DNA from: JACRLI01 sp035542815
GTDB taxonomy: Bacteria; Eisenbacteria; RBG-16-71-46; JACRLI01
Direction: 5' to 3'
DNA length: 9,891 nt
NCBI GenBank assembly: GCA_035542815.1
Contig: DATKKS010000197.1
Location: 1 to 9,891, forward strand
The stretch's first letter is position 1. Every line of letters starts with the position of its first letter. The notes under the pieces are model-generated. The model searched no databases, was not told the DNA's origin, and saw only the letters and a program-made list of their open reading frames with translations. Shown piece after piece: positions 7,005 to 9,891 of this stretch. The position numbers were made by a program, and so were the translations under genes.

Positions 7005-7047
7005 AAAACGGGCGTGCGGGGCGCCCCGCGGCGCCCGCGCACGCCCG
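7005..7047 (-). terminator. Strong intrinsic terminator after rpmE
   Basis: On the minus strand an almost uninterrupted stem follows the rpmE stop by 12 nt. The outer arms are 7038-7047 and 7009-7018 (10 bp, CGGGCGTGCG with its exact complement). The inner arms are 7030-7036 and 7019-7025 (7 bp). There is one bulged base at 7037 and a 4-nt loop at 7026-7029. Directly after the stem the minus strand reads TTTTCG (7008-7003), a short U-tract. This is the layout of a Rho-independent terminator for minus-strand transcripts. The U-run is only four bases, so termination may be partial. Confidence 0.82.
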
Positions 7048-7059
7048 CAGCTCCCCGCG

Positions 7060-7281
7060 CTACGAAGTGGCGGGAGCCTCGGTCTTCTTGGCGTACTTCC
7101 GCCGGAAGCGCTCCACGCGCCCGGCGGAGTCCACCAGCTTCTGCTTGCCGGTGTAGAACGGGTGGCAGTTGGAGCAGATCTCCACGTGGTGATCGCCCAT
7201 GGTGGAGCGGGTCTCGATCACGTTCCCGCACACGCACACGATCCGGCTCTTCTTGTAGTCGGGGTGGATGCCTGACTTCAT
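7060..7281 (-). CDS. rpmE: 50S ribosomal protein L31
   Basis: L31 is a small protein of the large subunit that helps form the bridge to the small subunit. The 73-residue product is full length and belongs to the zinc-binding (C+) type: Cys16 and Cys18 in VCVCGN, and Cys36 and Cys39 in ICSNCHPFYTGKQKLVDSAGRVERF. It starts MKSGIHPDYKKS, the usual N-terminus. AGAGG lies about 10 bases before the ATG at 7281. The upstream gene is rho, 94 nt away, and a strong intrinsic terminator follows 12 nt after the TAG stop. Paralogues without cysteines are used under zinc shortage in many bacteria; none is in this window. Confidence 0.97.
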   Translation of the reverse strand: MKSGIHPDYKKSRIVCVCGNVIETRSTMGDHHVEICSNCHPFYTGKQKLVDSAGRVERFRRKYAKKTEAPATS

Positions 7282-7375
7282 GGGGGTTGGCCTCTTGGGG
7301 TTCCGTCCGGGCCATGGGCCCTGCAGGCACGATCCGGTTCGACAGTCCGGCCGCCGTGCCCCGGTGGACGGTGGT
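7282..7375 (-). other. rho-rpmE intergenic leader
   Basis: This 94-nt spacer between rho and rpmE contains no convincing promoter and no terminator with a T-run. The only structure I see is a small inverted repeat, GGGCC (7309-7313) with GGCCC (7317-7321), 28 nt upstream of rpmE. Read-through from rho is the simplest way to express rpmE. L31 genes in some bacteria are autoregulated through the leader, but nothing here demonstrates it. Confidence 0.35.
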
Positions 7376-8623
<1,248 letters not shown>

Positions 8624-8890
8624 GCCTTGAACTCCTTCGCCGCCGCCGGCAGACAGGTGGGGCCGGTGGCGTGGCCGTCGTTACGGCTCTTTCGGGTCGA
8701 GGTGTGGGTCCCTGCTAGCTCCTGAGCGAGGTCTCCAGGGGTTGGGTCTCTGCGCATTCTGGGCCGCGAGTTGGGCTCGCGACGCATCGTCCAAGAAAGG
8801 GGCTTGAAACTGCTTCGGAAAGTACCCGATGTGGAATTTGGACGAGGCTTGCGGAAGTGCCGGGCGGGGAGCCCCATGGCCTCGGCAACT
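8624..8890 (-). promoter_or_regulatory. Long rho 5' leader, possible autoregulatory region
   Basis: From the predicted start site near 8890 to the rho ATG there are about 265 nt without a convincing gene. The strand read as RNA has many YC dinucleotides in its proximal half (8640-8760, for example ACCCAACCCC, ACCCACACCTCGACCC and CGGCCCCACCTG), which suits a Rho-utilisation site. A perfect 6-bp hairpin lies at 8765-8770/8776-8781 with a 5-nt loop. In E. coli and others rho limits its own synthesis by ending transcription in its leader; that this happens here is inference. An open frame crosses the leader but its codon third positions are not GC-biased like those of the real genes. Confidence 0.45.
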
Positions 8891-8896
8891 GGGGAT

Positions 8897-8940
8897 AGCC
8901 TACGGGCGCCCCGCCGTTCCTGTCAACCGCCTTTTTTGAT
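8897..8940 (-). promoter_or_regulatory. Predicted sigma-70-type promoter for rho
   Basis: On the minus strand a perfect TTGACA (-35, plus coordinates 8926-8921) is followed after 18 bases by TAGGCT (-10, 8902-8897; T, A and final T match). An A-tract, ATCAAAAAAGG (8940-8930), sits just upstream of the -35 and resembles an UP element. The predicted start is near 8890. It stands 54 nt after the epimerase stop and is the only good promoter match in this gap. Confidence 0.7.
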
Positions 8941-8979
8941 GTCGGGTCCTGCCTCTCGGATTCCCCCCTCCCGCCGGGC

Positions 8980-9891
8980 CTAGCGCGCCGCCCCGGACCG
9001 GAAGAAGTCGAGGGTCAGCTCCAGCCCCCGGCGGAACTCGGTCCGCGGCTCCCAGCCCAGCTCGGCCCGGGCCTTGGCCGCGTTCAGGAAGATCCGGCTG
9101 ACCTCCCCCGGGCGGGCCGGCGCGTGCCGGGCGGGCTTGGGATAGGCCAGCAGCTCCCGCAGGATCTCGTACAGCCGGTTGACCGAGATGCCTTCCCCCC
9201 AGCCCAGGTTGTAGGCCTGGCCCTCGCCGCGGGTGAGGGCCAGCTGGTTGGCCTCCACCACGTCCAGCACGTACAGGTAGTCGCGCTCGGCCTCACCGTC
9301 CCCGTAGATGACCGGGGTGCGGCCCTCCAGCATCATCCCGATGAAGATGGCGTTCACCCCGGCCTCCCCCTTGGGGTTCTGCCGGGGCCCGTAGACGTTG
9401 GGGTAGCGCAGCACCACGCTGGGCAGCCCGAACAGCCGCCGCTCGATTTCAAGATAATGCTCCACGGTGTGCTTGGTCACCCCGTAGGGCGCCTCCGGGC
9501 TCACCGGGTGGGCCTCGTCCGCCGGCAGGTACTGCGGCTCGCCGTAGATGGCCCCGCCGCTGGAGATGTAGATGAAGCGCCGCACGTCGTGCTTGCGGCA
9601 CAGGACCAGCAGGGTGCAGCTGCCCACCACGTTGGTCAGGGCGTCGCCGGCCGGGTCCTCCACCGAGATGCGCACGTCGATCTGCGCCGCGTGGTGGTTC
9701 ACCACCTCCGGGCGGAACTCCTGGAACACCCTGGCCACGGCGTCGGAGTCGCGCAGGTCCACCTGGTAGAAGCGGGCCTGCGGCGGCACGTTGTGCAGGA
9801 AGCCGGTGCTGAGGTTGTCCAGCACGGCCACCTCGTGTCCCAGGGCGAGGTATCGGTCGGCGACGTGCGAGGCTATGAAGCCGGCGCCGCC
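8980..9891 (-). CDS. NAD-dependent sugar-nucleotide epimerase/dehydratase (UDP-glucose 4-epimerase-like; 5' end missing)
   Basis: This is an extended short-chain dehydrogenase/reductase of the GalE-like group, acting on an NDP-sugar for surface polysaccharide or galactose metabolism; the exact substrate cannot be read from the sequence. The visible 303 residues begin inside the NAD-binding loop, GGAGFIASHVADRYL, so only about five to ten residues are lost at the right edge. DNLSTG at the end of beta-2 and HHAAQIDVRISVEDP are typical. The catalytic set is present: SSGGAIYG (Ser) and YGVTK (Tyr and Lys). Substrate-domain motifs RYPNVYGPRQNP, VIYGDGEAERDYLYVLDVVEA and YNLGWGEGISVNRLYE follow. 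The third glycine of the GxxGxxG loop is alanine. An apparent GTG start at 9831 would delete the NAD loop and is wrong. The stop is TAG at 8982-8980, with no T-run terminator after it; rho follows under its own promoter. Confidence 0.92.
   Translation of the reverse strand, partial: GGAGFIASHVADRYLALGHEVAVLDNLSTGFLHNVPPQARFYQVDLRDSDAVARVFQEFRPEVVNHHAAQIDVRISVEDPAGDALTNVVGSCTLLVLCRKHDVRRFIYISSGGAIYGEPQYLPADEAHPVSPEAPYGVTKHTVEHYLEIERRLFGLPSVVLRYPNVYGPRQNPKGEAGVNAIFIGMMLEGRTPVIYGDGEAERDYLYVLDVVEANQLALTRGEGQAYNLGWGEGISVNRLYEILRELLAYPKPARHAPARPGEVSRIFLNAAKARAELGWEPRTEFRRGLELTLDFFRSGAAR

Noticed and set aside
9829..9831. GTG as the start of the epimerase
   Set aside because: The same frame continues upstream through GGAGFIASH, the NAD-binding loop, so the real start is outside the window.

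Overview
This is a GC-rich bacterial chromosomal window that looks like a conserved housekeeping neighbourhood rather than a mobile or defence island. Almost everything is transcribed from the minus strand. Read in the direction of transcription (right to left) the order is: a sugar-nucleotide epimerase cut by the right edge, rho, rpmE (ribosomal protein L31), a DUF1385/YqhQ-type membrane protein, prfA (release factor 1), then a convergent plus-strand DinB-fold gene, a small secreted protein of unknown function, prmC (release-factor glutamine methyltransferase), murA, and selB cut by the left edge.

The order rho-rpmE-DUF1385-prfA-prmC-murA is, from general knowledge, familiar in several high-GC Gram-negative lineages (Desulfuromonadota/Myxococcota-like, Candidatus Eisenbacteria-like) and in part in Firmicutes. 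The base composition and the presence of SelB fit such a lineage, but the window has no rRNA or other marker that fixes the taxon, so the assignment stays loose.

Functionally the block is about gene expression and wall synthesis. Rho ends transcription; L31 is a ribosomal protein; RF1 ends translation at UAA/UAG; PrmC methylates the Gln of the RF1 GGQ motif; MurA commits UDP-GlcNAc to peptidoglycan; SelB delivers Sec-tRNA to recoded UGA codons, which shows that this organism probably makes selenoproteins. The genes at the left are tightly packed: small protein and prmC overlap by ATGA, prmC and murA are 14 nt apart, and murA and selB overlap by GTGA.

The most noteworthy parts are (1) the normally adjacent prfA and prmC are separated by a divergently transcribed pair with apparently interlocked promoters at about 4284-4336; (2) the small secreted protein has an FGGHR helical core and then a strange Gly/Ala/Pro/Arg-rich tail encoded by two strong GC hairpins running into prmC; (3) a very strong intrinsic terminator sits between rpmE and the DUF1385 gene, inside the supposed operon; and (4) rho has a good promoter with an A-tract and a leader of about 265 nt, suited to autoregulation. 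I see no tRNA, rRNA, CRISPR array, insertion sequence or prophage gene. I did not find a convincing new multi-gene system here.
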